Origin: a virus
DNA length: 64,000 bases
Virus record (IMG/VR): IMGVR_UViG_3300008259_003217
Span: 95,869 to 159,868 of that record
Direction: 5' to 3' (one strand)
Under the pieces are notes generated by a model that saw nothing but the letters and a program-made list of their open reading frames with translations, was not told the origin of the DNA and did not search any database. Shown in pieces: positions 41,861 through 50,815 of the stretch. Position numbers and translations under genes: made by a program. The number at the start of each line of letters is the position of its first letter. Position 1 is the first letter of the stretch.

Positions 41861-42789
41861 GTAGGTTAGATAAATTAAAAGAACAACACCCAGATTTGAA
41901 TGTATCAATAATTGATATAATCTCTTATTTGGACCCAACTGATTCGTATAAGTATTTGGATTTTTTGATTAAAAACTTCAAAAGAGACAATGAGTATTAT
42001 AGTCCAAATAAAGAAGAGTTCATGGGGTATATGGGAGTGTTCTTATTTGGTTCGGGTGAGATTGAAACCCTAAATGAATTTGAGAGACACTCTAGATCTA
42101 ATAGAATTGAAAATAAAGATATTAGTTCTTATAGTAATTTTCTAGAATTGTATGAGGTTGTTAAAAAAGCCGAAGAAATTGAAAATAGGAAAAAACTAGA
42201 AAAAGAAGTTATTAAAATTTACGAGGACGATACCTGGTTTATAATAACCCCATTAAGTTTTGAGTCATCCAAAACCTACGGATCAAACACAAAATGGTGT
42301 GTGACACAAGAAAAATATTGGGTTAATTATTTATCAACACACCGATTAGTGTATGTTATAAATAAAACCACCGGTTTAAAAATAGCGTTCTCAAGAAACT
42401 TTAGGTTGGAACATCAAAGAAACAGAAACAATCAAATACAAGCTTGGAATGAACAAGATAAAGAAATAGACCCGATGTCAATCAGTGAAATCCCAGATGA
42501 ATTGTTTTTGGTTGTAAAAAAAGAATTACAAATGTATAAGACAACCGGTGAACTAGCTGGGATAGAAAATAATACATTATTAACCAATTCAGATTCATTA
42601 TACGGGACAATGGGAAATCCATACTCTATCAGTACAACAGCGACCCTAGATATCCCAAGACCAGCAAACCCAAATAGAAGTTATAATGTTGATAGGATTT
42701 CTAGACTTAGGAATATGATTAATAGTTACCCGGACTCTTCTAGATTTGTCCCACCAAGTGATCTTGATTGGTTAGATGATTTACCATAA
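41857..42789 (+). CDS. KWC-box family protein (paralogue 1)
   Basis: 310 residues. The N-terminal helical region (IIDIISYLDPTDSYKYLDFLIKNF) matches that of the paralogue at 48663. The central domain begins KIYEDDTWFIITP and contains NTKWCVTQ near 149, followed by YVINKTTGLKIAF and IQAWNEQDKEID. The end is Pro/Ser-rich. A related domain occurs in the LRR protein at 26519. No known family was recalled for it. It is coupled to the P-loop kinase gene. Confidence 0.55.
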   Translation: MSRLDKLKEQHPDLNVSIIDIISYLDPTDSYKYLDFLIKNFKRDNEYYSPNKEEFMGYMGVFLFGSGEIETLNEFERHSRSNRIENKDISSYSNFLELYEVVKKAEEIENRKKLEKEVIKIYEDDTWFIITPLSFESSKTYGSNTKWCVTQEKYWVNYLSTHRLVYVINKTTGLKIAFSRNFRLEHQRNRNNQIQAWNEQDKEIDPMSISEIPDELFLVVKKELQMYKTTGELAGIENNTLLTNSDSLYGTMGNPYSISTTATLDIPRPANPNRSYNVDRISRLRNMINSYPDSSRFVPPSDLDWLDDLP

Positions 42790-42799
42790 AAAATAGGAT

Positions 42800-43453
42800 A
42801 TGAATTTTAAAAAAATATTAACAACCGGAAAAGTTTTTATAACTTCAGACACACACTATGGACATAAGAACATAGTTAGAGGTACGACAAACTGGAGAAC
42901 ACCGGAAGGTGAGATACCAACCGACTCAACTAGAGATTTTGACACCATTGAAAAAATGAATGAAAGATTAGTTGAAGGTATTAATAGTAAGGTGGGTCAA
43001 GATGATACCCTAATAATGTTGGGTGACGTTTCATTTGGGGGATTTGAAAATATTGATATATTCCTTGATAGACTTGTTTGTCAAAACATCCACCTAATAT
43101 TAGGAAATCACGATCACCACATTGAAAATAACAGAGCAAACATCCAAACAAGATTTTTAAGTGTACAACATTACTTGGAAGTTAAAATAGATGATAATTC
43201 ATTTGTTTTGTGTCACTACCCATTACAGAGTTGGAATGGGTTAAACAAAGGTGTTATTCATCTTCATGGTCACGTTCATTTACCAGAACATAGAAAATTT
43301 GGTAATGGTAAAAAAATGGATGTTGGTGTTGATGGGAATAATATGAACCCATACACTATTGATGAAATAGTTAGAATAATGAATAAACGACCAATTGGGT
43401 CTGAAGTACTTGATGACCACCACCTGGATGATAAGGTTGGTGTTGTTGGGTAA
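42800..43453 (+). CDS. Calcineurin-like metallophosphoesterase
   Basis: 217 residues. Motifs in order: D17-x-H19 with H22 (SDTHYGH), GD in MLGDVSF, GNHD, CHYP, then HGHVH. This is the YfcE/Icc-like small phosphoesterase pattern with a metal-binding site. It may hydrolyse phosphodiesters in nucleotides or RNA, possibly a 2',3'-cyclic phosphate. The acidic/His tail (DDHHLDD) is unusual. Confidence 0.82.
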   Translation: MNFKKILTTGKVFITSDTHYGHKNIVRGTTNWRTPEGEIPTDSTRDFDTIEKMNERLVEGINSKVGQDDTLIMLGDVSFGGFENIDIFLDRLVCQNIHLILGNHDHHIENNRANIQTRFLSVQHYLEVKIDDNSFVLCHYPLQSWNGLNKGVIHLHGHVHLPEHRKFGNGKKMDVGVDGNNMNPYTIDEIVRIMNKRPIGSEVLDDHHLDDKVGVVG

Positions 43454-43492
43454 TTAATTTGTAATAAATAAACCAAAATAAAAACAAAAACT

Positions 43493-43858
43493 ATGAGAAA
43501 AGCTAGTTTATTTTTACCGATGTTTTTGATGTCGGTTATGATGAGTGGTGGTCCGGTAAAGGGAACAGCTTCGTATTATGGACAACACTGGACCGGAAGG
43601 AAAACCGCGTCAGGTGAAACATTTTACAGTGACAGTTTAACCGCAGCACACAAGTACTATAAATTTGGAACCATTGTTAAGGTGAAAAATTTAAAAAATA
43701 ATGACACAATCCTGGTCAAGATCAACGATAGACTACCAAAGTCGTCAAAGATGATTATAGATTTGTCTTATGGATGTGCTAAGAAGTTAAACATTATTAG
43801 AGCTGGAATTATTCCGGTATCTTTGGAAATTGTTGACACCGTACCTTTACGGAAGTAA
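43493..43858 (+). CDS. RlpA-like double-psi beta-barrel protein with signal peptide
   Basis: 121 residues. A hydrophobic signal-like start (about 4-20) is followed by the RlpA pattern: G-T-A-S-Y-Y-G, TGRKTASGE (E42), LTAAHKYYKFGT, IND-R (D79), and IIDLS. RlpA proteins are septal peptidoglycan transglycosylases or binders. A phage copy could loosen the cell wall or modify the host surface. No host-type promoter was seen. Confidence 0.78.
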   Translation: MRKASLFLPMFLMSVMMSGGPVKGTASYYGQHWTGRKTASGETFYSDSLTAAHKYYKFGTIVKVKNLKNNDTILVKINDRLPKSSKMIIDLSYGCAKKLNIIRAGIIPVSLEIVDTVPLRK

Positions 43859-43884
43859 ACATACTTATTGATTAATTCTAAACT

Positions 43885-43908
43885 GGGGATCTATAATGGG
43901 TCCCCTTT
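43885..43908 (+). terminator. Weak hairpin terminator
   Basis: Stem GGGGAT / GTCCCC with a 9-nt loop, followed by TTTATATTTAT. It overlaps the TATTTAT motif of the next gene. Confidence 0.5.
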
Positions 43909-43909
43909 A

Positions 43910-43916
43910 TATTTAT
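43910..43916 (+). promoter_or_regulatory. TATTTAT motif, candidate late promoter
   Basis: Ends 5 nt before the ATG at 43922. Confidence 0.4.
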
Positions 43917-43921
43917 ATAAT

Positions 43922-45160
43922 ATGAAAAATATTTTTTTAACCGAGAATCAACTTAATTATATATCAAAAAAATTGATAACTGAAGCTGTTGGAGTACCTG
44001 AAGGTATTATAGATGAAGCTGAAAAATTATATAACTTCATTTCGGAACAATTGAAAAAAATTAACACCAAAGAACCCAAATACGAATTTGGGAGTACATT
44101 TGAAATTAACATTTTGGATCTGAAATTAAAGGAACTAGAAGTTGAGGTTTCCGTTGAAACTGTCGATGAATATGATGGTGAAATGGTGATTGGGTCTATG
44201 GGTGTTTATAACCAATCTAGATTTGATACGGGTATTAAAATGGTAATTATATTACAAAATTCTAAACTAGATTTAGCTTTAAGTTTTATAGCTTCAGAAA
44301 ATTGGGAACCAAGTGATATGTATGAGTCGTTTACAAAAGATAGTATTGAAACCATCTCAATATTAGCACATGAGTTAAAACACAGATATGACAAATCCAA
44401 AAAGAAGATGGGTCAATTAGGTAAATTAGCAAAATACCAAGTATACGCGTCATCTGGAATTAGATTCGGTATTCCGGTGATCGATGATTTTATGAGAAAA
44501 TCTTATTTCATCAGTTCAATTGAGAATCTGGTTAGACCAACTGAGATAGCTGCTAGGATGAAATTAAAAGGAGTCACCAGAGACCAATTTTATGAGTTCA
44601 TAACCAATGACCCAACATTCATTGAAATTAAAAATATTAGAGATCTTACTTTTGATAAATTAATTGAAAGTATGAAAAATGAAATGGACAGAATTGATAG
44701 GTTATTAACACACGTTAAACTTGACCCAAAAAATATGTCAGATAATGAAAAAATATCAAAGATCCTTGAACTTGTATATATCAACATAGTAAACGCTAAG
44801 ATTAACATTTTCGACGATCAATTTTATAACGCTAAAGACAGACTGGACCAATTGTTTTCAAATTTTATTGGAACTTCTAGTCCATTCATAGATAAAGAAA
44901 AGGAAAGGATTAGAGATAAATACATCTCAAGAACTGTAAGGTATCAAAATGATCCTGTACAGTTTTTTAAAGATGAATGTGAAAATTTTAATAGATTAGG
45001 TAATCAAATGTTAAAAAAAATATCAAAAATTTATTCCTTAATCCCAGACGAGAAGGAACAAACAAACGAATCGATCGTGAATTGGGATTTACACCAGAAA
45101 CTTATGGAAAAGAAGTACGGTAAAAGACCAATCCAAACCACCTACAATTTCAAAAAATAA
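43922..45160 (+). CDS. Tagged zinc metalloprotease-like protein (HExxH)
   Basis: 412 residues from ATG 43922; an upstream TTG form is less likely because the tag lies at this ATG. The N-terminus KNIFLTENQLNYISKKLITEA carries LTE and ITE tag elements. HExxH is H150-E151-L-K-H154 in ILAHELKHRYD. A possible third ligand is E201 or E208 in SIENLVRPTEIAAR. A helical C-terminal half follows. It may be a virion-packaged protease acting on host proteins. Substrate is unknown. Confidence 0.65.
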   Translation: MKNIFLTENQLNYISKKLITEAVGVPEGIIDEAEKLYNFISEQLKKINTKEPKYEFGSTFEINILDLKLKELEVEVSVETVDEYDGEMVIGSMGVYNQSRFDTGIKMVIILQNSKLDLALSFIASENWEPSDMYESFTKDSIETISILAHELKHRYDKSKKKMGQLGKLAKYQVYASSGIRFGIPVIDDFMRKSYFISSIENLVRPTEIAARMKLKGVTRDQFYEFITNDPTFIEIKNIRDLTFDKLIESMKNEMDRIDRLLTHVKLDPKNMSDNEKISKILELVYINIVNAKINIFDDQFYNAKDRLDQLFSNFIGTSSPFIDKEKERIRDKYISRTVRYQNDPVQFFKDECENFNRLGNQMLKKISKIYSLIPDEKEQTNESIVNWDLHQKLMEKKYGKRPIQTTYNFKK

Positions 45161-45192
45161 TTTGTTTCATTAAAAAACATTTCTTAACTTTA
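45161..45192 (+). promoter_or_regulatory. Weak Bacteroidota-type promoter TTTG-N20-TAACTTTA
   Basis: TTTG at 45161-45164 and TAACTTTA at 45185-45192; the last base deviates from TAnnTTTG. It precedes the small Cys-rich gene. Confidence 0.35.
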
Positions 45193-45196
45193 CGGA

Positions 45197-45370
45197 GTGA
45201 AAAAACCCTGCAAAGAATGTCCTCATTTTATTCGTAATCGTCATAATGATATGATTGTGGAGTTCGGTAAAAGAACCGGAAAGAAACACAACTGTCATAT
45301 GACGGAAGGAAAAAAAGATTTGTGGAATGTAACGGATAAAAAACTTGAATGTTATGGAAGTAAAAACTAA
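45197..45370 (+). CDS. Small Cys/His-rich phage protein
   Basis: 57 residues starting at GTG, with a GGAG just upstream, unusual in this window. It has CKEC, HNCHM, LEC and the segment GKKDLWNV, as in a short phage family that probably binds zinc. It overlaps the next gene by 17 nt. Codon use (GCA for Ala, CTT for Leu) in this gene group differs from neighbours. Confidence 0.6.
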   Translation: MKKPCKECPHFIRNRHNDMIVEFGKRTGKKHNCHMTEGKKDLWNVTDKKLECYGSKN

Positions 45371-45710
45371 ATTTGGAACATATACGATGGAAACAAGAAA
45401 CAGCACAAAAATAAGCACAGATAAACTTGCAGTGTTTATTGAACGACTTAAAAAAATAGGAATAGAAGTAAAACTATCAGGAAACTTTCCTTGGATTTAT
45501 CTTGATGAAATCAATGGTATTAGAGTAACCGAAAGGTTTGCAGCAAATCACGGATTTACTGTGATGTTTCTTCCAGGAAGAAACGACTCGCCACCATCTG
45601 AATTTACAGATATCAAGGAAATCTTCAATCTTTTGAGAAAATACAAAAGAGAAAGTGCAATAGTTAAAATGATGAAAGACGACGAAAAAGACGGATTGTA
45701 TGAAAAATAA
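45354..45710 (+). CDS. Conserved-type phage protein
   Basis: 118 residues from ATG 45354. Pattern MEVKTKFGTYT, then GNFPWIYLDEINGIRVTE and GFTVMF recalls a short conserved phage family of unknown function. It overlaps the next gene by 11 nt. Its Ala codons are mostly GCA, unlike the surrounding genome. Confidence 0.65.
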   Translation: MEVKTKFGTYTMETRNSTKISTDKLAVFIERLKKIGIEVKLSGNFPWIYLDEINGIRVTERFAANHGFTVMFLPGRNDSPPSEFTDIKEIFNLLRKYKRESAIVKMMKDDEKDGLYEK

Positions 45711-46110
45711 ATTATTTTTGGATGATGTAAGAATCCCAAAAGACGCAATTGGGTTGGTCTCAGATAAACACAATCAGTTTTACTTTTCCAATGATTGGGA
45801 TATAGTGACAAACTATGATGATTTTGTTGAATACATTGAACTTAACGGAGTCCCTAAATTTGTATCATTTGATCACGACCTAGGTGATACCGCGATGGAT
45901 GAATATTTTAGAAATGTTGCAACCAATGGAACTTTGGATTATGATAACATAGAAGAAAAAACTGGTCTTGACTGTGCAAAGTTTCTTGTGGAATACTGTG
46001 CAGATGAAAACCAACCATTACCGGAGTATTTGGTTCATAGTGCAAACCCAGTTGGAAAAAGAAATATTGAAGGATTTTTAGAGAACGCAAAAAAACATTT
46101 AAACATATAA
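45700..46110 (+). CDS. Cyclic-phosphate processing receiver-domain protein (cPRR-like)
   Basis: 136 residues. Starts KLFLDDVRIP (D8, D9), then VSFDHDLGD (D58, H59, D60), GLDCAKFLV and HSANPVGKRNIEGFL, matching the receiver-like domain proposed to process cyclic phosphates in RNA repair systems. An RNA ligase is encoded 700 nt downstream. The enzymatic role is predicted, not demonstrated. Confidence 0.7.
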   Translation: MKNKLFLDDVRIPKDAIGLVSDKHNQFYFSNDWDIVTNYDDFVEYIELNGVPKFVSFDHDLGDTAMDEYFRNVATNGTLDYDNIEEKTGLDCAKFLVEYCADENQPLPEYLVHSANPVGKRNIEGFLENAKKHLNI

Positions 46111-46111
46111 T

Positions 46112-46498
46112 ATGGATCTTACAAAATTAACAATGGACGAACTTATTTCTTTGAGAAATAAAATTGAAGGACTTATTCATTCATATGAGGATGGTTATTT
46201 ATACATCTGTTCTGTCCGTCAGTTTGGCAGTGTGTGGGAAGAAAGACCAAGTAGTTTATATTCATTAAAAGAACTTTGTGGTGAATACAACGGAGACAAT
46301 GGCATTGTTGATGTTTACACCAATAACCCAAATTTGGAATTTCCTGAAATGGAGTTTTATAATTATGGCGATGTTATGTACATCAAATCGGAGGACGATT
46401 ATCGAGAGTGGGTTAAACACACTAAGTCTAAAAACTTTATTAAGGATGTAACACAACGACTTGATGAGTGGGAAAATAAAGATAACCAAGATCTATGA
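46112..46498 (+). CDS. Hypothetical conserved-type phage protein
   Basis: 128 residues with a helical start (MDLTKLTMDELISLRNKI), a central aromatic beta stretch (LYICSVRQFGSVWEE) and a helical end. It belongs to the GCA-rich gene group. No function recognised. Confidence 0.55.
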   Translation: MDLTKLTMDELISLRNKIEGLIHSYEDGYLYICSVRQFGSVWEERPSSLYSLKELCGEYNGDNGIVDVYTNNPNLEFPEMEFYNYGDVMYIKSEDDYREWVKHTKSKNFIKDVTQRLDEWENKDNQDL

Positions 46499-46547
46499 AG
46501 AAAGAGTATTCTGATGAAGATGGTGAAAATTAAAAATTTAAAATAAA

Positions 46548-46808
46548 ATGGAAGTAGAAAAATTTGAACAGGCAAAAAAAATCAAAGAGAATTTTGATAG
46601 GTTAGAAATACAAAAGTATAAACTGGAATCCGCACTTAAATCTTGTAGTTTAGGTGTAAAAGTTGAATATTCAAAGGGAGGAGTTTATCCGAGTAAACAA
46701 GAGGTGAGTCTCTATAATACAAATCTTATTAAAGAAATGATTACCAAATCACTTGAGAGGTTGAATGAAGAAATAGATTTAGTAAAAGAAGAATTTGAAA
46801 AACTATAA
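46548..46808 (+). CDS. Small coiled-coil protein
   Basis: 86 residues, mostly helical and charged, with one short Gly-rich turn (SKGGVYPSK). It shares the GCA-type codon bias of the group and precedes the RNA ligase gene by 1 nt. No family recognised. A 12-codon frame between this and the previous gene is too short to call. Confidence 0.55.
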   Translation: MEVEKFEQAKKIKENFDRLEIQKYKLESALKSCSLGVKVEYSKGGVYPSKQEVSLYNTNLIKEMITKSLERLNEEIDLVKEEFEKL

Positions 46809-46809
46809 T

Positions 46810-47937
46810 ATGGAAAATCAAAACAGTGTAGCTTATGTTGGTACGATAGGGTCAATATCCGAAATACCAAATTCAGACAATATTGAATTAGTTATGGTTA
46901 ATGGATGGAACTCCATAACCCCAAAAGGTGAATATAAAGTTGGTGACCTGGTTGTAATAGCCACAACAGACGCGATAATACCACAGGAGTTATCCGATAA
47001 AATGGGTGTGACCAATTACCTACGTAAGGGCCAAAGAGTTCGTACGGTCAAATTGAGAGGTGTTTATTCAGAGTGTTTAATAATCCCCACTAAGTACATA
47101 CCAGGTTATGGTGATCAGTATTATGACGGTATGGACATGATGGAAAAAATGGAGATCACCAAATATGAACCACCGGTAAAAACCGTTACATTAGTTTCAG
47201 GTGGACGAAAGTTTAAATATCACCAAAACCCAAACTTCCATGTTTACCATAAATTCCCGAATCAAAAAAATGTTCCGGATATGTTCACCGGTGAGGACAC
47301 AGTAGTTATAACAAGAAAACTTCATGGAACCAACGCTAGGTATGGGATAGTTAAAAAGAAAAAGTTATCCATTATTGATCGTATTAGGAGATTATTTGGA
47401 AATAAGTGGGTTTACTTTGAGTATGTATACGGATCTCATAACGTTGAGAAGGGATCTGAATCCCAGGGATTCTACTCAACAGATGTTTGGAGAACAATCG
47501 CGGACCAATACATGATTAAAGAAAAATTATGGAAATATGTTAAAACTTATTATACACCGGAAAGATTACAAAGTGGTTTAATTATTTACGGTGAAATCTA
47601 TGGATACGGGATTCAAAAAAATTATGATTACCAACTGGAGGATATTAAGTTCGCTGGTTTTGATGTTGAAATTAATGGTAACTATAAAGAATTTTTTGTT
47701 GAACGTGGGATCTTTATTGACTTGGAGTTACCAACCGTTGAATTATTATACATAGGAAAATGGTCTAAAGAAGAACAAGACGAATACGTATTTAATAATT
47801 TCATTAGAGGAACCAAAGTACCTCACGAAGGTGTTGTGGTTAAAACGATTACCGGAGAACGAAATAAGGTATCTAAAGTTATTAACCCAGATTATTTAAT
47901 TTTCAGTGAAAAACATAATGTTGGGGACTCCCATTGA
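46810..47937 (+). CDS. RNA ligase (DRB0094-like / Rnl family)
   Basis: 375 residues from ATG 46810. The nucleotidyl-transfer motif I is K170-L-H-G (ITRKLHGTNARYGI). Motif III is YFEYVYGSHN, with IYGEIYGYG further on. Motif IV is HEGVVVKTI, and motif V sits near SKVINP. An N-terminal OB/tRNA-binding-like domain (about 1-125) precedes the ligase core. It would seal 3'-OH/5'-P RNA ends through an adenylated lysine, perhaps repairing tRNAs cut by host defence. Confidence 0.85.
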   Translation: MENQNSVAYVGTIGSISEIPNSDNIELVMVNGWNSITPKGEYKVGDLVVIATTDAIIPQELSDKMGVTNYLRKGQRVRTVKLRGVYSECLIIPTKYIPGYGDQYYDGMDMMEKMEITKYEPPVKTVTLVSGGRKFKYHQNPNFHVYHKFPNQKNVPDMFTGEDTVVITRKLHGTNARYGIVKKKKLSIIDRIRRLFGNKWVYFEYVYGSHNVEKGSESQGFYSTDVWRTIADQYMIKEKLWKYVKTYYTPERLQSGLIIYGEIYGYGIQKNYDYQLEDIKFAGFDVEINGNYKEFFVERGIFIDLELPTVELLYIGKWSKEEQDEYVFNNFIRGTKVPHEGVVVKTITGERNKVSKVINPDYLIFSEKHNVGDSH

Positions 47938-47977
47938 TTTATTAAATTTTTATTTTTATACTTAAAAAAAACACAAT

Positions 47978-48247
47978 ATGGCTTACATAAGAATTGATGT
48001 TGATTTAGATGAGGTCTACCATGAAATGGATAGACGTGATAAAGAAATAATGGCGGATTGGTTACACGATGATGGAGTCTTAGAAGGACACCCAAACCCG
48101 GAAATTAGAAAAGTAGTTCGGGGTGATGAGGAATCACCAGGTGAACGTGAATTAAGAGACAAGTTAACGAAAATATGGAACTCATATTATTTGTTAACAA
48201 ATGAGGAAGAAGAATTAATTAAAAAAATATCAAGTAGATTACCATGA
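47978..48247 (+). CDS. Hypothetical conserved-type phage protein
   Basis: 89 residues starting MAYIRIDVDLDEVYHEMD, acidic and helical. A short family like this is common in large phages. It overlaps the next ATG by 4 nt. No function recognised. Confidence 0.6.
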   Translation: MAYIRIDVDLDEVYHEMDRRDKEIMADWLHDDGVLEGHPNPEIRKVVRGDEESPGERELRDKLTKIWNSYYLLTNEEEELIKKISSRLP

Positions 48248-48471
48248 ATAACCAAGTAGTGTTTGCCCTTTTAGATAAAAGGGATGAGTGTGATAAATAC
48301 GTATCATTTCACAAGTCCGAATATTCGGCAAAAGACAAATTAAAAGAATACTATAACAATATAAATTCAGGTGATGAGGAATTATTACTTAAAGAGGATA
48401 GAATTGTAAAATTAAAAACTGATCGTATTGAGGAAATATTAGTGATTGTTGAACCAATAATCGTCAAATAA
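48244..48471 (+). CDS. Hypothetical small protein
   Basis: 75 residues, alpha/beta, overlapping the upstream stop (ATGA). No family recognised. Confidence 0.5.
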   Translation: MNNQVVFALLDKRDECDKYVSFHKSEYSAKDKLKEYYNNINSGDEELLLKEDRIVKLKTDRIEEILVIVEPIIVK

Positions 48472-48473
48472 AC

Positions 48474-48659
48474 ATGTACACACTGAACTTTTTAGAGTTT
48501 TTATCAAAAAACCTATTCTGGTACTCAATATTCTCCTTAGTTTTTGGGTCGTTGGACATCACAACCTGGGAGTTGTTTAGTGGATTTTTTAATATAATGG
48601 GATTTGTACTATTTGAATTAATACTTCTTGGATCTTGTTTAACAGAAATAAATGAATAA
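48474..48659 (+). CDS. Small membrane protein
   Basis: 61 residues with two hydrophobic segments (about 14-28 and 36-55). It sits between two soluble-protein genes. Membrane location is inferred from hydropathy. Confidence 0.55.
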   Translation: MYTLNFLEFLSKNLFWYSIFSLVFGSLDITTWELFSGFFNIMGFVLFELILLGSCLTEINE

Positions 48660-48662
48660 TAT

Positions 48663-49754
48663 ATGGGGATTAAAAAATTAAAAAAAGAAAATGATCTTTT
48701 AAACATGACACTCATTGACATGTTATCTAAGTTTGATTCGACTAAAACTAAAAAATATACACAATTTTTAGTTAAAATGTTTACTAAAAAAGTATCGGCA
48801 ATCGAAAACGACAGGAGTTTTGTAAGACCATTCCGTGAAAACGACCCACTTGATGATGTAATGCCATACAGTTCTTGTGAAAACGCTCTAATTAGGGATT
48901 ATATTACTGACTGGATATTTTCTCACGGTAATATGAGTAGATTTGTGGAATTTACACAATTAATGGAGAAAGGTTTAATACAAGAAAACGATATTAGTAA
49001 ATATGATTCTTGGGAAATGTTGGAGACAAATTTATTTGAAGCTAAGAATCGTGAGATGTTTAAGAAATCAAAAAAAGAAATCCATAGGATTTATGAGGAT
49101 CAAAATTATTTGATTTTTAAACCACTAACTTATATGTCATCTTGTTCGTACGGTTACCAAACTAAATGGTGTACAGCTATGATTAATGACGATTCTTATT
49201 TCTATAACCATTCAAGAGGTATTTTGATCTACCTAATCGATAAAAAAGAAAATAAAAAGTTCGCTTTCTACAAACACTGTCCGAATTACTTTGAATTAGA
49301 GTTTAATGAACACGAAAATTACGTGTTTAAAACATTCAACCAGGAGGACAAACAAATTGATACCATACAAACGGGACTACCACTTTCCATCTTGGAAATA
49401 ATATTAAGGGAGACAGATCTTAAATTACCGACAACAATACCAAACTATAAACTATTCTCGGATGATGAGAAAAAGAAAATGAGAGGACATCATGGTAAAT
49501 TACCTGATGAAATCAACCAACCCATGATTCATGAATCGGGAGAACAAGAGGAAATTATTGACCCGGAACCTCCTGTTTGTGATATCGTAATGGAAGAAAG
49601 AGAAGTAACCGCGGTCACACGACAAGCTAGGTTGGTACCAATTCAGGTAGTACAAAGATTTACCACAGGACCTGATAATGATATGGTTTCTAATCATATT
49701 TTAAATCAAATTGAAGAACACATGATTAAACATTATGGGGAATCTGAACAATAG
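48663..49754 (+). CDS. KWC-box family protein (paralogue 2)
   Basis: 363 residues. The N-terminal helical part (LIDMLSKFDSTKTKKYTQFLVK) matches paralogue 1. The central domain starts RIYEDQNYLIFKP and contains QTKWCTAM (near 170), then IYLIDKKENKKFAF and FNQEDKQID. The C-terminal third (about 255-363) is a separate Glu/Pro/Arg-rich region not found in paralogue 1. No enzyme motif was recognised. An AAA ATPase gene follows at once. Confidence 0.55.
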   Translation: MGIKKLKKENDLLNMTLIDMLSKFDSTKTKKYTQFLVKMFTKKVSAIENDRSFVRPFRENDPLDDVMPYSSCENALIRDYITDWIFSHGNMSRFVEFTQLMEKGLIQENDISKYDSWEMLETNLFEAKNREMFKKSKKEIHRIYEDQNYLIFKPLTYMSSCSYGYQTKWCTAMINDDSYFYNHSRGILIYLIDKKENKKFAFYKHCPNYFELEFNEHENYVFKTFNQEDKQIDTIQTGLPLSILEIILRETDLKLPTTIPNYKLFSDDEKKKMRGHHGKLPDEINQPMIHESGEQEEIIDPEPPVCDIVMEEREVTAVTRQARLVPIQVVQRFTTGPDNDMVSNHILNQIEEHMIKHYGESEQ

Positions 49755-49755
49755 T

Positions 49756-50787
49756 ATGGAATGGAAAAAAGAACTAAAAGAAATTTTAAAAAAAAATAAT
49801 ATGAGTGATAAATATATTGAAGAAACACTTGAGTACACGGACGATGACCCAAGAAGATTTGACGAACCAATCATTGGTAGGGTAGTACCAGATCTAGAAG
49901 AGGGCCATAAAATTGATACAGACGTTCCTTCTTGTTGGAGTAATCTAAAAAATGAGGAATACGCTCCCGCTTATGTCACAGTACCACAAGTACCAGCTGG
50001 GGTTTATGAAATAGGTTGGAATAGTAATCTACAAACTCATACATTAAAGAAACAACCATTCAAAACGGACGAGTTATATCATTTACCGTCACCAGAAATT
50101 AAAGATATCCTGGAAGACATTGAAAACTTCTGGAATAGAGCGGACAAATACAAAACATATAATTTTATTCATAAAAGAGGAATTTTAATGTACGGTGATC
50201 CAGGATGTGGTAAATCCGGTATCATCCAACTCATATCACAAAAATTAATCGAGAGAAATGGTATTGTCATCAATGTTAAAGACGAAGAAGATGTGGATAG
50301 ATTTACATCATTCATCTCAACGTTTAGAAAGGTAGAACCAAATAGACCACTTGTTGTTTTATTGGAAGACATTGATTCAATAGCTAGTGAAAGTAGGTAC
50401 CAAACAGCTAGGTTATTAAACATCCTAGACGGGGTTAAACAAATTGAAGGTGTTGTGTATATCGCGACAACCAATTACCCAGAGAAACTCCAGGAACGAA
50501 TCACAAATCGACCATCAAGATTTGATAGACGATATAAGGTGGGGAGTCCTAATGAGGAAATTAGAAGAGCGTATATTAACCACAAATTAAATGAGGAAGA
50601 CATTAAGGGTATTGACATTGATCTGTGGGTTAAAAAAACTGAAGGGATGTCCCTATCACATTTAAAAGAGGTTGTTATTTCGGTAATTGTGATGGGAAGA
50701 ACATTTGAGGAAACAATTAGTAATTTGGAATCTTTAGCTGAGAAACCAAGAATAAAAGGATCCGGAACTGTTGGATTTGGAAAATAA
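49756..50787 (+). CDS. AAA+ ATPase (BCS1-like class)
   Basis: 343 residues from ATG 49756; an ATG at 49735 overlapping the previous gene is possible. Walker A is GDPGCGKSG (about 147-155), Walker B is LLEDIDSI (about 202-209), and an arginine-finger-like NRPSRFDRRY lies near 260. The N-terminal 100 residues hold a specific domain. The family remodels or unfolds proteins. The partner may be the neighbouring KWC-box protein; this is only positional inference. Confidence 0.82.
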   Translation: MEWKKELKEILKKNNMSDKYIEETLEYTDDDPRRFDEPIIGRVVPDLEEGHKIDTDVPSCWSNLKNEEYAPAYVTVPQVPAGVYEIGWNSNLQTHTLKKQPFKTDELYHLPSPEIKDILEDIENFWNRADKYKTYNFIHKRGILMYGDPGCGKSGIIQLISQKLIERNGIVINVKDEEDVDRFTSFISTFRKVEPNRPLVVLLEDIDSIASESRYQTARLLNILDGVKQIEGVVYIATTNYPEKLQERITNRPSRFDRRYKVGSPNEEIRRAYINHKLNEEDIKGIDIDLWVKKTEGMSLSHLKEVVISVIVMGRTFEETISNLESLAEKPRIKGSGTVGFGK

Positions 50788-50815
50788 ATAAAATATAAAT
50801 TAAAATTAAATTATT

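Noticed and set aside
46495-46533. 12-codon open frame after the 46112 gene
   Set aside because: Too short and with no supporting evidence beyond ATGA overlap.
46833-47015. Leftward frame inside the RNA ligase gene
   Set aside because: Antisense shadow without motif or spacing evidence.
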